From Bin87 sp963663945 (GTDB lineage: Bacteria > Chloroflexota > Dehalococcoidia > Lucifugimonadales > UBA3495): a stretch of 64,000 nt of DNA. Location of the stretch: the NCBI GenBank assembly GCA_963663945.1, contig OY760687.1, forward strand, positions 1,984,001 through 2,048,000, read 5' to 3'. Below are positions 1 through 8,491 of the stretch, piece by piece (within the stretch, counting starts at the first letter, position 1; every line of letters begins with the position of its first letter). The notes beneath the pieces are model-generated. The model was not told where the DNA came from, did no database searches, and worked only from the letters and a program-made list of their open reading frames with translations. Both the position numbers and the translations under genes were made by a program.

Positions 1-1352
1 GCGAAGCCGTTGACCAGACCCGGGGCTGGTTCTACAGCCTGCACGCCCTCTCCACCCTGCTCAAGGATGACGTCGCCTACCGCAACGTCATTTGCCTCGG
101 CCTGATCCTGGACGGCCGCGGCCGCAAGATGAGCAAGCGGCTCGGCAACATCGTAGAACCGGACAGCATTCTCGACACCCACGGCGCGGACGCTCTGCGG
201 TGGTATCTGTTCACGGCATCGCACCCGGGTGAACCGCGGCGCTTCTCAGACCGCCTGGTGCAGCAGACCCTGCGGCAGGTGTTGCTGACGCTGTGGAACG
301 TATATTCCTTCTTCACCAACTACGCGAACATCGACGAGTTTGAGCCCTCCCAGATACCCGATGGTTGGGTGCCCGAGGCCGAACTCGACCGCTGGATCCT
401 GGCCGAACTCAACCAGTTGGTTCTGGTCGTGGATGATCACCTGGACAACTACAACCCGACCGACGCGGGACGCCGGATAGCAGAGTTCATCGACGTGCTC
501 TCCAATTGGTACGTCCGCCGTTCGCGCCGCCGTTTCTGGAAGTCGGAAAACGACGCGGACAAGCTGGGCGCCTACGCAACCCTCTACCGCTGCCTGACCA
601 CATTGGCCCGGCTGATGGCCCCGCTGGCGCCCTTCGTGTCGGAGCAGATGTACCGCAACCTGGAGCTTCGTTACCAGCCTGAAGCGCCGGACAGCGTGCA
701 TTTGACTGAATACCCGGTGCCCGACACTTCGCTTATCGACCGGCCCATCATGGATGCGACTCGCCTGGCCATTCGCGTATCCAGCATGGGGAGAGCTGCT
801 CGAAGCAAGGCAGGCCTGAAAGTCCGCCAGCCTCTGGCCGAAGTGCTCGTAAAGACCCGGAGCGAAGCCGAGTTGGAATATCTAGACCAGGTACGTCCCC
901 AAATCCTCGAGGAATTGAACATAAAGGAGTTGCGTACTGCCAACGGCGCTGGCGACGTGTACGCTCAGGCACAGGAGTTGGCCGACGATGACGGCGACAC
1001 GGTCGTGTCGGTAGCCGGGTACTCGGCGGCTCTGGAATCGGGCTATATGGTCGCGGTCGACTCTCGCATCACGCCTGAATTGGCTGACGAGGGCCTGGCC
1101 CGCGAATTCGCCCATCGGATCCAGAACCTGCGCAAGGGCGCCCGGTTCGAGATCACCGACCGCATCGTCACCTATTACAACGGTCCCGACGACGTCGCCC
1201 GGGTAATGACGGTCCACGGCGACTACATCAAGCAGGAAACTCTCAGCGACGATCTGCTTGCCGCAGTCCCGGAGGAAACCGCCAAATCGGAGACCGCGCA
1301 GATCGAAGGCATGGAAGTCACACTTGGGGTGCGCCGCGCAAACGGCTCCTGA
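1..1352 (+). CDS. ileS: Isoleucyl-tRNA synthetase, C-terminal part (5' end outside window)
   Basis: The reading frame is open from base 3 and stops with TGA at 1350-1352, leaving about 449 residues of an enzyme that is normally about 1,000-1,050 long. The class I signature KMSKR is encoded at 126-140, preceded by DQTRGWFYSLH, which is typical of IleS. The helical anticodon-binding domain follows. The C-terminus runs through LADEGLAREFAHRIQNLRK and has none of the zinc-binding cysteines that end the common bacterial type, so this looks like the type 2 (eukaryote-like) IleS. It charges tRNA-Ile in the cytoplasm. mutM starts 6 bp downstream, so the two are probably co-transcribed. Confidence 0.95.
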   Translation, partial: EAVDQTRGWFYSLHALSTLLKDDVAYRNVICLGLILDGRGRKMSKRLGNIVEPDSILDTHGADALRWYLFTASHPGEPRRFSDRLVQQTLRQVLLTLWNVYSFFTNYANIDEFEPSQIPDGWVPEAELDRWILAELNQLVLVVDDHLDNYNPTDAGRRIAEFIDVLSNWYVRRSRRRFWKSENDADKLGAYATLYRCLTTLARLMAPLAPFVSEQMYRNLELRYQPEAPDSVHLTEYPVPDTSLIDRPIMDATRLAIRVSSMGRAARSKAGLKVRQPLAEVLVKTRSEAELEYLDQVRPQILEELNIKELRTANGAGDVYAQAQELADDDGDTVVSVAGYSAALESGYMVAVDSRITPELADEGLAREFAHRIQNLRKGARFEITDRIVTYYNGPDDVARVMTVHGDYIKQETLSDDLLAAVPEETAKSETAQIEGMEVTLGVRRANGS

Positions 1353-1358
1353 CCAGGC

Positions 1359-2171
1359 ATGCCGGAACTTCCCGAGGTCGAAAACACCCGACAGTACCTG
1401 CTCCGCAGTGGCCTCGTTGGTCGGCGCTTTGGAGCGCCGGACATCTCCTGGGCCAAAACGGTCCACGATCCGTCGGTGGGTGAGTTCATCGAGGGCGTTG
1501 CCGGGCGGTGCGCCACGGACCTGCTGAGGCGGGGAAAATATCTGATCGCTCCACTGGATGACGAACAGTTCCTGGTGATGCACCTCGGCATGACCGGCAG
1601 CCTGCGCATCCACGATGCCGACCAAGAACCGCCGTCCATGGTCCGGCACACCTTCCCGCTTGACGACGGCCGGGAGATGCGATTCGTCGATCCGCGCAAA
1701 TTCGGACACCTGTGGCTGCTGCCCGATCCCACTGGCGCCATGAAGAAAATGGGTGTCGAACCGCTGGAGTCGGGCTTCACGGTTGAGGCGCTGAGCGCGG
1801 CTCTGGCTAGCCGGAAAGCGCCGATCAAAGCCATCCTGCTGGATCAGTCCGTGATCGCGGGACTCGGCAATCTTTACGTCGACGAAGCTCTGTATTTGTC
1901 CGGGATACACCCGGAGCGCTCGGCCAACGGCCTGAGCGATGGTGAAACCGAAGGCCTGCACGCAAGCATCGTCGAAGCCCTTTCCCGATCGGTCGCCGCC
2001 TATGCCGCGGCGCGTGACGCTGAATGGCCCGACCCACCGGTGGCGCTCTCACCCTGGACGATTCCCAGATCGGCCGGTGCACGGTGTCTCAAGTGCTCGG
2101 GCACAGTTGCGATGATCCGGGTGCGAGGGCGCAGTTCGTGGCACTGCCCATCGTGCCAACCGACGCATTGA
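1359..2171 (+). CDS. mutM: Formamidopyrimidine-DNA glycosylase (Fpg/MutM)
   Basis: Base-excision repair enzyme that removes 8-oxoguanine and formamidopyrimidines and nicks the abasic site. The 270-residue product has the normal family length. It starts MPELPEVE, giving the catalytic Pro2 and Glu3 after Met removal, and has the conserved Lys60 in RRGKYL, the HLGMTG turn at 75-80 and the helix-two-turn-helix segment containing GLGNLYVDEAL. The C-terminal zinc finger is complete: Cys243, Cys246, Cys263 and Cys266. The ATG lies 6 bp after the ileS stop, so the pair probably shares a transcript; the next gene has its own promoter candidate. Confidence 0.96.
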   Translation: MPELPEVENTRQYLLRSGLVGRRFGAPDISWAKTVHDPSVGEFIEGVAGRCATDLLRRGKYLIAPLDDEQFLVMHLGMTGSLRIHDADQEPPSMVRHTFPLDDGREMRFVDPRKFGHLWLLPDPTGAMKKMGVEPLESGFTVEALSAALASRKAPIKAILLDQSVIAGLGNLYVDEALYLSGIHPERSANGLSDGETEGLHASIVEALSRSVAAYAAARDAEWPDPPVALSPWTIPRSAGARCLKCSGTVAMIRVRGRSSWHCPSCQPTH

Positions 2172-2267
2172 TGGCGGTTCGGGCTACCGGATTCATGACG
2201 GTCGGCGTGCCCCGCATTTGACGCTGACTGCGCACACTGCGGCGCTCTCGAACGGTCGCGTCGTTTG

Positions 2268-2297
2268 TTGACGGCATGGCAAGTCCGCCCGTACACT
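2268..2297 (+). promoter_or_regulatory. Candidate sigma70-type promoter for the DapA-MfnB-TusA fusion gene
   Basis: TTGACG at 2268-2273 and TACACT at 2292-2297 are separated by 18 bp. The predicted start would be about 90 bp upstream of the ATG at 2394. A GGAGG ribosome-binding site lies at about 2380-2384. The intergenic region 2172-2393 shows no other coding signal. Confidence 0.45.
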
Positions 2298-2393
2298 GTG
2301 TTACGCCAAGCGGTATTCGCCGCCGCACGCAAAGCCGGCTATCCGCATGATTGGCGCATAAGTTAGGGCAATTGTCGTTGGAGGCTTTTTATC

Positions 2394-4505
2394 ATGGCCG
2401 GTTACCGCAAGCATGAAGCGCAGGAATGGGCCTGGCAAACCTTGAAAGGGCAATGGACCACGCTGGTCACCCCCTTCACGCCGGACAACCAGGTGGACAC
2501 TGAGGGTCTCCGCCGGAACGTTCGCCACGTTCAGAGCTTGGGCGTGCGCGGCGGCGGTTGTACCTGGAACATGGGCGAATTCTGGAGCCTGACTGAAGGC
2601 GAGCGCCGGCTCGTGATGGACACGGTGGCCGACGAAGCCGCTGGTCACTGGCTCATCGGCGCCCACGTGACCGACACGTCGTTGCGGGAGAGCATTGCGC
2701 TGGCCCAGCACGCCGAGCGTCGCGGTTTCGACCTGCTGATCATTGCCCCCTCGTACATGGTGACCAAGACCGAGGACCAGGTGGTTGATTTCGTGCGCCA
2801 GGTCGCCGACAACACCGAATTGGCGATCATGTTCTACAACTCTCCCCAGTTCGGCATCACCATCAGCCCCCAGGGCTTGAAGCGATTGTGCGCCATCCCC
2901 AACGTCGTCGGCGTGAAAGAGGCGAGCTTCAACCAGCAGATTTCCATTGAAACCCACCTGCTGGTCGGCCGAGATGCGATCATCAGCACGCCCGACGAGT
3001 GGATCTTCCACAAGGCCAAGGAGTTGGGCTTCAGCCAGCAGGTGATGTTCGCCAACACCTCCGACTGGCGATTCGACACCCCCAGGCACAATTACTACAC
3101 CCAGTTCATCGACCGCGCCACCGCCGGCGACCTCGATGTGGACTTCTACAACCACTACCTGAAGGACATCAAAGCGCTGTCCGACAAGTGGTGGGGCGGC
3201 ACCATGAAGAAGACCGGCGGCGCGCTGCCGGTATCCATGTGCAAGGCCTGGGGCGAGATGATGGGGATGGCCGGCGGAAGCGTCCGCGCCCCGTTGCATG
3301 ACCTGACCCACGAAGAGAAGGCCGAGTTGTGGAGCGAGCTGGAACCCCTCCTTGCTCGCGTTTCCGCGCCAGCCGAGCCCACCCGCGAGGTCATCCACGG
3401 CCGTCCGCATGCGCCCTGGCTGAACGGCAATGGGACACGAAACGGGCGCAGCGGCCTCTCCGAATCGGGCATGATGCTGCTGGTGAGCGCACAGGACAAG
3501 GCCGAAGCGATGGAGGCTGACCGGGGTGGAGCCGACATAATTGACCTCAAAAACCTCCAGGAAGCCCTGGTAGGCTCAGCGCATCCGAGCCTCGTACGGG
3601 AAGTCCGGGATCTCATTTCCCCCGAGAAGCACGTGAGCGTTACCCTGGGCGTCGTGCCCAACCAACCCGGCACCGTCGCTATGGCGGTGCATGCGGCGGC
3701 CTTGATGGACGCCACTTCCGTCAAGGTGGGTTTCCAGGTTGCAGACTACGATATGGCGGTAGAGGTGCTGCGGGAATCCCGCGCCGCGATCGGAAATGCC
3801 GATACCAAGCTCATAGGCTCCCTGTTTGCCGATAACCTGCTGTTCGACGGTGGCCTCGACCCTCATCTCATGGTAAGGCTCGCCATAGACGGCGAGTGCG
3901 ATGGTTTCCTCATCGACACCCTGACCAAGGATGGGCGCAATCTGTTCGACTTCATGCCTGAACCCGTGTTGCGCGACATGGTCATGCATGCGAAACAGGA
4001 AGGCCTGAGCACCGCTCTGAGTGGGCACCTCAAGCTGGACAACCTGGACGAACTGGCCCGCATCAACCCCGACATCGTCGGCGTTCGTGGGGCCGTTTGT
4101 TCCAGCGGAGAGCGGGATCGGGCCGTGGCCTGGGAAGCTGTCGCCTACTTCAAAGAGCAGTTGGATCTCCGTAAGAGTGGCGTTATCGACGTGCGGGCCC
4201 CGGTGGGCGCTGCACCCGGTGGTAACGGCTACGCGAACGGCAATGGAAATGGCAACGGCCACGGAAGCGGTTGGACCGTGATCGATGGCCGCGGCAAGAA
4301 CTGCGCCGGCGTCATCGCCGCGCTGAGCCGTCAGATGGAGTACGACCGCACGTCATTCATCGAAGCCATCCTCCACGACGCTCTGAATATCTACGACGTC
4401 GTATATTGGGCCGAGCAGGCTGGACACCGCCTGTTGACCCAACGGAAGGAAAACGACGGCACGCTTCGGGTGTTGATCGAGCCCTACGGCAACGGCAACC
4501 ACTGA
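2394..4505 (+). CDS. Three-domain fusion: DapA-like aldolase, MfnB-like furan synthase, TusA-like tail
   Basis: 703 residues. Residues about 15-320 form a dihydrodipicolinate synthase-family barrel: Schiff-base Lys175 in GVKEASF and Tyr148 in FYNSPQFG are present, but the usual GTTGE loop reads CTWNMGE, so the substrate is unlikely to be the standard one. Residues 360-600 match (5-formylfuran-3-yl)methyl phosphate synthase (MfnB, DUF556), the enzyme that makes the furan precursor of methanofuran from two glyceraldehyde-3-phosphates. Counting from Met360, Asp384, Lys386 and Lys444 fall exactly at positions 25, 27 and 85, and Asp508/Lys512 correspond to 151/155, the catalytic residues described for the archaeal enzyme. 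An Asn/Gly linker (about 606-627) leads to a TusA-like domain (628-703) with Cys637 kept but the CPxP prolines absent, followed by the family-like DVVYWAEQAGHRLL segment. A GGAGG site supports the start. Domain functions come from motifs; the joint role is unknown. Confidence 0.85.
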   Translation: MAGYRKHEAQEWAWQTLKGQWTTLVTPFTPDNQVDTEGLRRNVRHVQSLGVRGGGCTWNMGEFWSLTEGERRLVMDTVADEAAGHWLIGAHVTDTSLRESIALAQHAERRGFDLLIIAPSYMVTKTEDQVVDFVRQVADNTELAIMFYNSPQFGITISPQGLKRLCAIPNVVGVKEASFNQQISIETHLLVGRDAIISTPDEWIFHKAKELGFSQQVMFANTSDWRFDTPRHNYYTQFIDRATAGDLDVDFYNHYLKDIKALSDKWWGGTMKKTGGALPVSMCKAWGEMMGMAGGSVRAPLHDLTHEEKAELWSELEPLLARVSAPAEPTREVIHGRPHAPWLNGNGTRNGRSGLSESGMMLLVSAQDKAEAMEADRGGADIIDLKNLQEALVGSAHPSLVREVRDLISPEKHVSVTLGVVPNQPGTVAMAVHAAALMDATSVKVGFQVADYDMAVEVLRESRAAIGNADTKLIGSLFADNLLFDGGLDPHLMVRLAIDGECDGFLIDTLTKDGRNLFDFMPEPVLRDMVMHAKQEGLSTALSGHLKLDNLDELARINPDIVGVRGAVCSSGERDRAVAWEAVAYFKEQLDLRKSGVIDVRAPVGAAPGGNGYANGNGNGNGHGSGWTVIDGRGKNCAGVIAALSRQMEYDRTSFIEAILHDALNIYDVVYWAEQAGHRLLTQRKENDGTLRVLIEPYGNGNH

Positions 4506-4545
4506 TTGTCGGCCGCGATGCGCGGGACATTCGGGCACCTCGAAT

Positions 4546-4567
4546 GGGGCGGGAGTGATCCCGCCCC
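4546..4567 (+). terminator. Hairpin after the fusion gene
   Basis: Perfect 9-bp stem GGGGCGGGA / TCCCGCCCC with a 4-base loop, about 40 bp after the fusion gene stop. The downstream tract is only weakly T-rich, so it may be an inefficient terminator. It separates the fusion gene from the molybdenum hydroxylase promoter. Confidence 0.5.
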
Positions 4568-4590
4568 TGCCTATTCCCGTTTCGAGTTCG

Positions 4591-4619
4591 TTGACCGCGT
4601 TTTCGGGCCGCCATATAAT
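4591..4619 (+). promoter_or_regulatory. Strong sigma70-type promoter for the molybdenum hydroxylase operon
   Basis: TTGACC at 4591-4596 and a perfect TATAAT at 4614-4619 with the optimal 17-bp spacer. The predicted start near 4626 leaves a leader of about 70 bases before the ATG at 4696, which has a GGAGGG site just upstream. This is one of the closest consensus matches in the window. Confidence 0.7.
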
Positions 4620-4695
4620 CCCCGCAGACCGACGCTGAGCGGCAGCGCCAATGCTTGGAATCGCGCCGTAGTGGGGTCGGAGAGGGAGGGCTTGA

Positions 4696-5616
4696 ATGGC
4701 TCGTTTCGATTATCTGGAGCCGCACTCTTTGAAAGAGGCGCTCGGCATGCTGGAGGAACACGGCGCCCGAGCGCGTCTCGTTGCCGGCAGCACCGACTTT
4801 CTGGTTCGATGGCGCACGGGCGTGTGGCGACCCGAGGTTGTGGTCTGCTTGCAGCACGTTCCCGGATTGGCCGGTATTGATTTCAACGACGATGACGGGC
4901 TGTCGATCGGCGCTCTGGCTACCGTCCAGGACATCGAGCAGAATCCCACCGTCAGAACACGATACCCCGCGTTGGCTGCCGGCGCTACCGCTTTCGCGGG
5001 AGTGCAGGTCCGCAACCTGGCCACCATAGTCGGCAACGTGTGCAACGCCTCGCCGGCCGGAGATACGCTGCCGGCCCTGCTGGCTTACGACGCACAGTGC
5101 CGCATCGTGAACGCCAACGGTGAACGCTGGATGCCTTTGACCGAAGTTTTCGTTGGGCCGGGTCAAACCGCGGTCAAAGCGGGAGAGATCATGGCCGAGG
5201 TTCGGCTGCCGACTCCGCCGCCAAACTCGGGGGGCCTGTACATCAAGCACAGTCCCCGGGGGGCGATGGACATCTCCGCCGTGGGCGCCGCCTCTGTGGT
5301 GAGCATCGGTTCGGATGGCGCTTGCGCGTCGGTCAGGATCGCATTGGGAGCCGTAGCCCCCACCCCGATACGGGCGTTCGGAGCCGAGGGGCGTCTGGTC
5401 GGCCAGGCTCCTACGGACGAGAATATTGCCGAATCGGCACGGCTCGCGGCGCAGTCATCCAGTCCCATCGCGGACGTGCGCAGCGGCGCCGAGTACCGTC
5501 GCGAAATCGCCCAGGTCCTTACCGAACGTACCCTGCGCCACGCAGCTCTCACCGCGCTCGGCGGCGCCCCCGATTTTGACGATGTCCGACGCCTGGCCGT
5601 GCAAACCGCCTGGTAA
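4696..5616 (+). CDS. Molybdenum hydroxylase, FAD-binding (medium) subunit
   Basis: 306 residues, matching the CoxM/XdhB-type FAD subunit that passes electrons from the iron-sulfur subunit to the acceptor. The N-terminal FAD_binding_5 region shows VAGSTDFL near residue 35, and the second flavin motif region reads QVRNLATIVGNVCNASPAGDTLPAL-like sequence around residues 110-135. The C-terminal CO-dehydrogenase flavoprotein domain follows (SPRGAMDISAVGAA onward). It is the first gene of a three-gene operon in the order medium, small, large. No membrane segment or signal peptide is seen, so it is cytoplasmic. Confidence 0.92.
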   Translation: MARFDYLEPHSLKEALGMLEEHGARARLVAGSTDFLVRWRTGVWRPEVVVCLQHVPGLAGIDFNDDDGLSIGALATVQDIEQNPTVRTRYPALAAGATAFAGVQVRNLATIVGNVCNASPAGDTLPALLAYDAQCRIVNANGERWMPLTEVFVGPGQTAVKAGEIMAEVRLPTPPPNSGGLYIKHSPRGAMDISAVGAASVVSIGSDGACASVRIALGAVAPTPIRAFGAEGRLVGQAPTDENIAESARLAAQSSSPIADVRSGAEYRREIAQVLTERTLRHAALTALGGAPDFDDVRRLAVQTAW

Positions 5617-5636
5617 CCGGCAGCGAGGTTGACAAC

Positions 5637-6113
5637 ATGAAACAGCCGCTCAATTTGAACATCAACGGCGAAAACCGGTTGATGCTGGTGGAGTCCTACT
5701 ATTCCTTGCTGGATTGCCTGCGCGACGAAGCACAGTTGACCGGAGCCAAGAAAGGCTGCGATGAAGGGGACTGCGGAGCGTGCACCGTTCTGATGGACGG
5801 CAAGCCCGTGACCTCATGCCTGGTATTGGCCCACAGCGCCCATGATTCGACGATCACGACTATCGAGGGACTGGCTGGTGTGGATGGTCTCAGTCCAGTG
5901 CAAAAAGCGTTCGTTGAACACGGCGGCCTGCAATGCGGGTTCTGCATTCCCGGACTGATCATGTCGGCCACCGGCTTCTTGCAGCACAATCCGAACCCGA
6001 CTGAGGAGGATGTCCGTTTCGCCATCGGCGGCAATTTGTGCCGGTGCACCGGGTACGCGCGGGTGGTGGAAGCCGTCATGGCTGCGGCCCAGGAAATCAG
6101 GGAAACCAGCTAA
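5637..6113 (+). CDS. Molybdenum hydroxylase, [2Fe-2S] (small) subunit
   Basis: 158 residues with both iron-sulfur modules of the family. The N-terminal plant-type ferredoxin cluster uses Cys41, Cys46, Cys49 and Cys61 (CDEGDCGAC, then Cys). The C-terminal helical-bundle cluster uses Cys100, Cys103, Cys135 and Cys137 (CGFC and CRC). It relays electrons from the molybdenum centre to the FAD subunit. It starts 20 bp after the medium subunit, with GAGG upstream of the ATG. Confidence 0.95.
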   Translation: MKQPLNLNINGENRLMLVESYYSLLDCLRDEAQLTGAKKGCDEGDCGACTVLMDGKPVTSCLVLAHSAHDSTITTIEGLAGVDGLSPVQKAFVEHGGLQCGFCIPGLIMSATGFLQHNPNPTEEDVRFAIGGNLCRCTGYARVVEAVMAAAQEIRETS

Positions 6114-6147
6114 TCGTCCCGCTCCGGCAGCGATGGAGGCACACGCA

Positions 6148-8430
6148 ATGACCACGCAGTTCAAAGTTTTGGAACGTAATCACCCTCGCGTCGACGCGTA
6201 TGAAAAGGTCACCGGGCGAGCGACTTATGCGTCCGATGTTTACCTTCCGGGAATGCTGGCATGCAAGCTGTTGCCCAGCACCCGTAGCCACGCCCGCATC
6301 GTGCGATTGGACACCAGCAAGGCCGCCTCGCATCCCGGAGTGCGGTGCGTCATCACGGGTACCGATTTTCCGGATTTCCGGTTCGGCTCCGGCGCTTTGC
6401 GCGACCGGTACGTCATGCCGCGGGAGGTGGTCAACTTCATCGGCGAGCCTATCGCCGCCGTAGCCGCTGACGACGAAGCCGCCGCGCAGGAAGCCATCGA
6501 ACTCATCGAGGTCGAGTACGAAGATTTGCCCGCAGTGGTAAATCCGTTGTCGGCCATTGGGTCCGGAGCCGCCACAGTGCACCCGGAACTGGAAAATTAC
6601 GAAGGATACGGGTTCACCCTGGGGCACAACGTCAGCACGCTGCTGGACGCTGACCGGGGCGACGTTGATCAGGCATTCAGGGACGCCGACGTGGTTGTGG
6701 AGGACGTGTACCGTTCCCAGGGGATCAACCAGGGGTTCCTGGAACCCATGGCTTGCGTAGCGGATGTTGAGCCCAATGGCCGGCTGGTCATTTACGCATC
6801 GACTCAGGGCCCCTACCAGATCCGGGCGGCGCTTGCGAGCGTCCTGGAAATACCGGTGTCCCGGATCCGGGTGGTCGCCATGGAACTCGGCGGCGGGTTT
6901 GGCGCCAAGCTGCGGCTCGCTTTCGAGGCGTTCCCGGCGCTGTTGGCCATGAAAACCGGGCGACCCGTGAAGCTGGTGAACACCCGCGAGGAAGTGTTCA
7001 CCATGAACGGGCCCCGGCTCCCGGTCACCAACTACATCCGATCGGGCGTCATGCGGGACGGCACCATCGTCGCCCGGGAAGCCTACACGATCTTTGACGT
7101 CGGAGCGTATCTGGGGGCTGGCCCCAACTCCGGCATTGGTCACGGCATTGGCGCTTACCGGGTACCCAATTTCCGGCTGCGCTCCTACGGCGTGTACACC
7201 AACAAGATTTACGTGGGTTCGTATCGGGCCTCCGGGGTCGCCGACATGACCTTTGCCGTCGAATCCCACATGGACCGCATCGCCCATGAGTTGGGCATGG
7301 ACGCTTACGACCTGCGCGTCAAGAACGCCCTGCGAGAAGGCGATGTCTCCGTCAGCGGGGCTGTGGTTCCAACCAACGGCCTGATGGAAACTCTCGAGGC
7401 TATCAGGGAAAAGATCGATTGGCCCCGCGACCTGGAGGATGGCCATGGTGTCGGTTTGGCCCTTTGCGAGTGGAGGAGCGGCAGTGGTCCCTCCACAGCG
7501 TCAATCAGCGTCAACGATGACGGCACGGTGAGCCTGCTGACCGGTTCGGTGGATATCTCGGGCAGCGACACCTCATTGGCAGCCATAGCGGCCGAGGCAT
7601 TGGGTATCCCGATGGAAAACGTGGTCGTGTCCAAACGCGACACCGACCAAGCGCCGTACACCGGGCAATCGGGTGGCAGCCGGATCGTGTACAGCCAGGG
7701 AACCGCAGTGCAGCGCGCGGCCGAGAACACCATCGAAAAGCTGACCGCCCTTGCGGCCGAGCGTTTGGGCCTCCCCGAGGATGCTCTGGCCTGTGAAGAC
7801 GGACGCATCTACGTGATGGACAACGAACCGCAAGGCCTCACCTTCGCGCAACTGGCGGCAGCCAGCATCACGTCGCGTGGCGGGCCGATCATCGGCACAG
7901 CTTCACTGTCAAGCATGCCTTACACGCCGGTATTCGCGGCCCAGGCAGCCGAGGTCAAGGTCGACCGAGCCACCGGTCAGGTGAAGGTCCTACGCTACAT
8001 TCAGGCCCAGGACGTGGGGACTGCCATCAACCCCATGGCCGTCGAAGGTCAGCTTGACGGCGGGGTTGTCCAGGGGATCGGCCGCGCTTTGACCGAAGAC
8101 CAGTTGTTCGACCCGGAGACCGGCGCAGTCCGGAACCCGTCCTTCGCTTCGTATCTGATGCCTTTGGCGATTGACCTGCCCGAACTTGAGAACGTGCTGA
8201 TCAACGTGCCGGCTCCGGACGGACCCTTCGGCGCCCGGGCCGTGGCCGAACCTCCGGGCTTTGGCCCGCCGGCCGCGATAGCCAACGCGGTGTACGACGC
8301 GGTGGGTGTACGCATCAAGGAGTTGCCGTTGTCGGGAGAGCGCGTGCTCGCCGCCCTGAACGGGCAGAATGCGGATATCGACTTCGACGTTGATGCCCTC
8401 CGGCGGGCGGAGGGCGTTGCTACCGACTGA
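6148..8430 (+). CDS. Molybdenum hydroxylase, molybdopterin-binding (large) subunit
   Basis: 760 residues from the ATG at 6148, chosen because GGAGG lies 8 bp upstream and because earlier in-frame starts overlap the small subunit. It holds the molybdenum centre and oxidises the substrate with water as the oxygen source. Visible motifs are GGGFGAK, the C-terminal catalytic Glu701 in VAEPPG (VGEPP in most relatives), and a GQSGGSR loop. The active-site loop reads GSYRASGVAD, which is neither the AYRCSFR of true CO dehydrogenases nor the form II AYRGAGR. It is therefore an aldehyde, heterocycle or acyl-CoA oxidising member of unknown substrate. The neighbouring MfnB fusion suggests, but does not prove, a furan aldehyde or furoate-type substrate. 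Confidence 0.93.
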   Translation: MTTQFKVLERNHPRVDAYEKVTGRATYASDVYLPGMLACKLLPSTRSHARIVRLDTSKAASHPGVRCVITGTDFPDFRFGSGALRDRYVMPREVVNFIGEPIAAVAADDEAAAQEAIELIEVEYEDLPAVVNPLSAIGSGAATVHPELENYEGYGFTLGHNVSTLLDADRGDVDQAFRDADVVVEDVYRSQGINQGFLEPMACVADVEPNGRLVIYASTQGPYQIRAALASVLEIPVSRIRVVAMELGGGFGAKLRLAFEAFPALLAMKTGRPVKLVNTREEVFTMNGPRLPVTNYIRSGVMRDGTIVAREAYTIFDVGAYLGAGPNSGIGHGIGAYRVPNFRLRSYGVYTNKIYVGSYRASGVADMTFAVESHMDRIAHELGMDAYDLRVKNALREGDVSVSGAVVPTNGLMETLEAIREKIDWPRDLEDGHGVGLALCEWRSGSGPSTASISVNDDGTVSLLTGSVDISGSDTSLAAIAAEALGIPMENVVVSKRDTDQAPYTGQSGGSRIVYSQGTAVQRAAENTIEKLTALAAERLGLPEDALACEDGRIYVMDNEPQGLTFAQLAAASITSRGGPIIGTASLSSMPYTPVFAAQAAEVKVDRATGQVKVLRYIQAQDVGTAINPMAVEGQLDGGVVQGIGRALTEDQLFDPETGAVRNPSFASYLMPLAIDLPELENVLINVPAPDGPFGARAVAEPPGFGPPAAIANAVYDAVGVRIKELPLSGERVLAALNGQNADIDFDVDALRRAEGVATD

Positions 8431-8456
8431 ACGGAACCGCGATTCGGATCCAGTAC

Positions 8457-8487
8457 CGGGCGGGCTCACACCCGCCCGCGTTGTTTG
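8457..8487 (+). terminator. Rho-independent terminator after the molybdenum hydroxylase operon
   Basis: 8-bp stem CGGGCGGG / CCCGCCCG with a 6-base loop, followed by CGTTGTTTG. It lies 26 bp after the large-subunit stop, in the gap shared with the convergent PPOX gene. Confidence 0.65.
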
Positions 8488-8491
8488 CGCT

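Noticed and set aside
4200..4275. Tandem repeat encoding Gly/Asn
   Set aside because: A coding linker between two protein domains, not a separate DNA repeat.
6010..6147. Earlier start for the molybdenum large subunit
   Set aside because: It overlaps the small subunit by about 100 bp and encodes no family sequence; GGAGG supports 6148.
6148..8430. Carbon monoxide dehydrogenase (CoxL)
   Set aside because: The AYRCSFR active-site loop of true CO dehydrogenase is absent.
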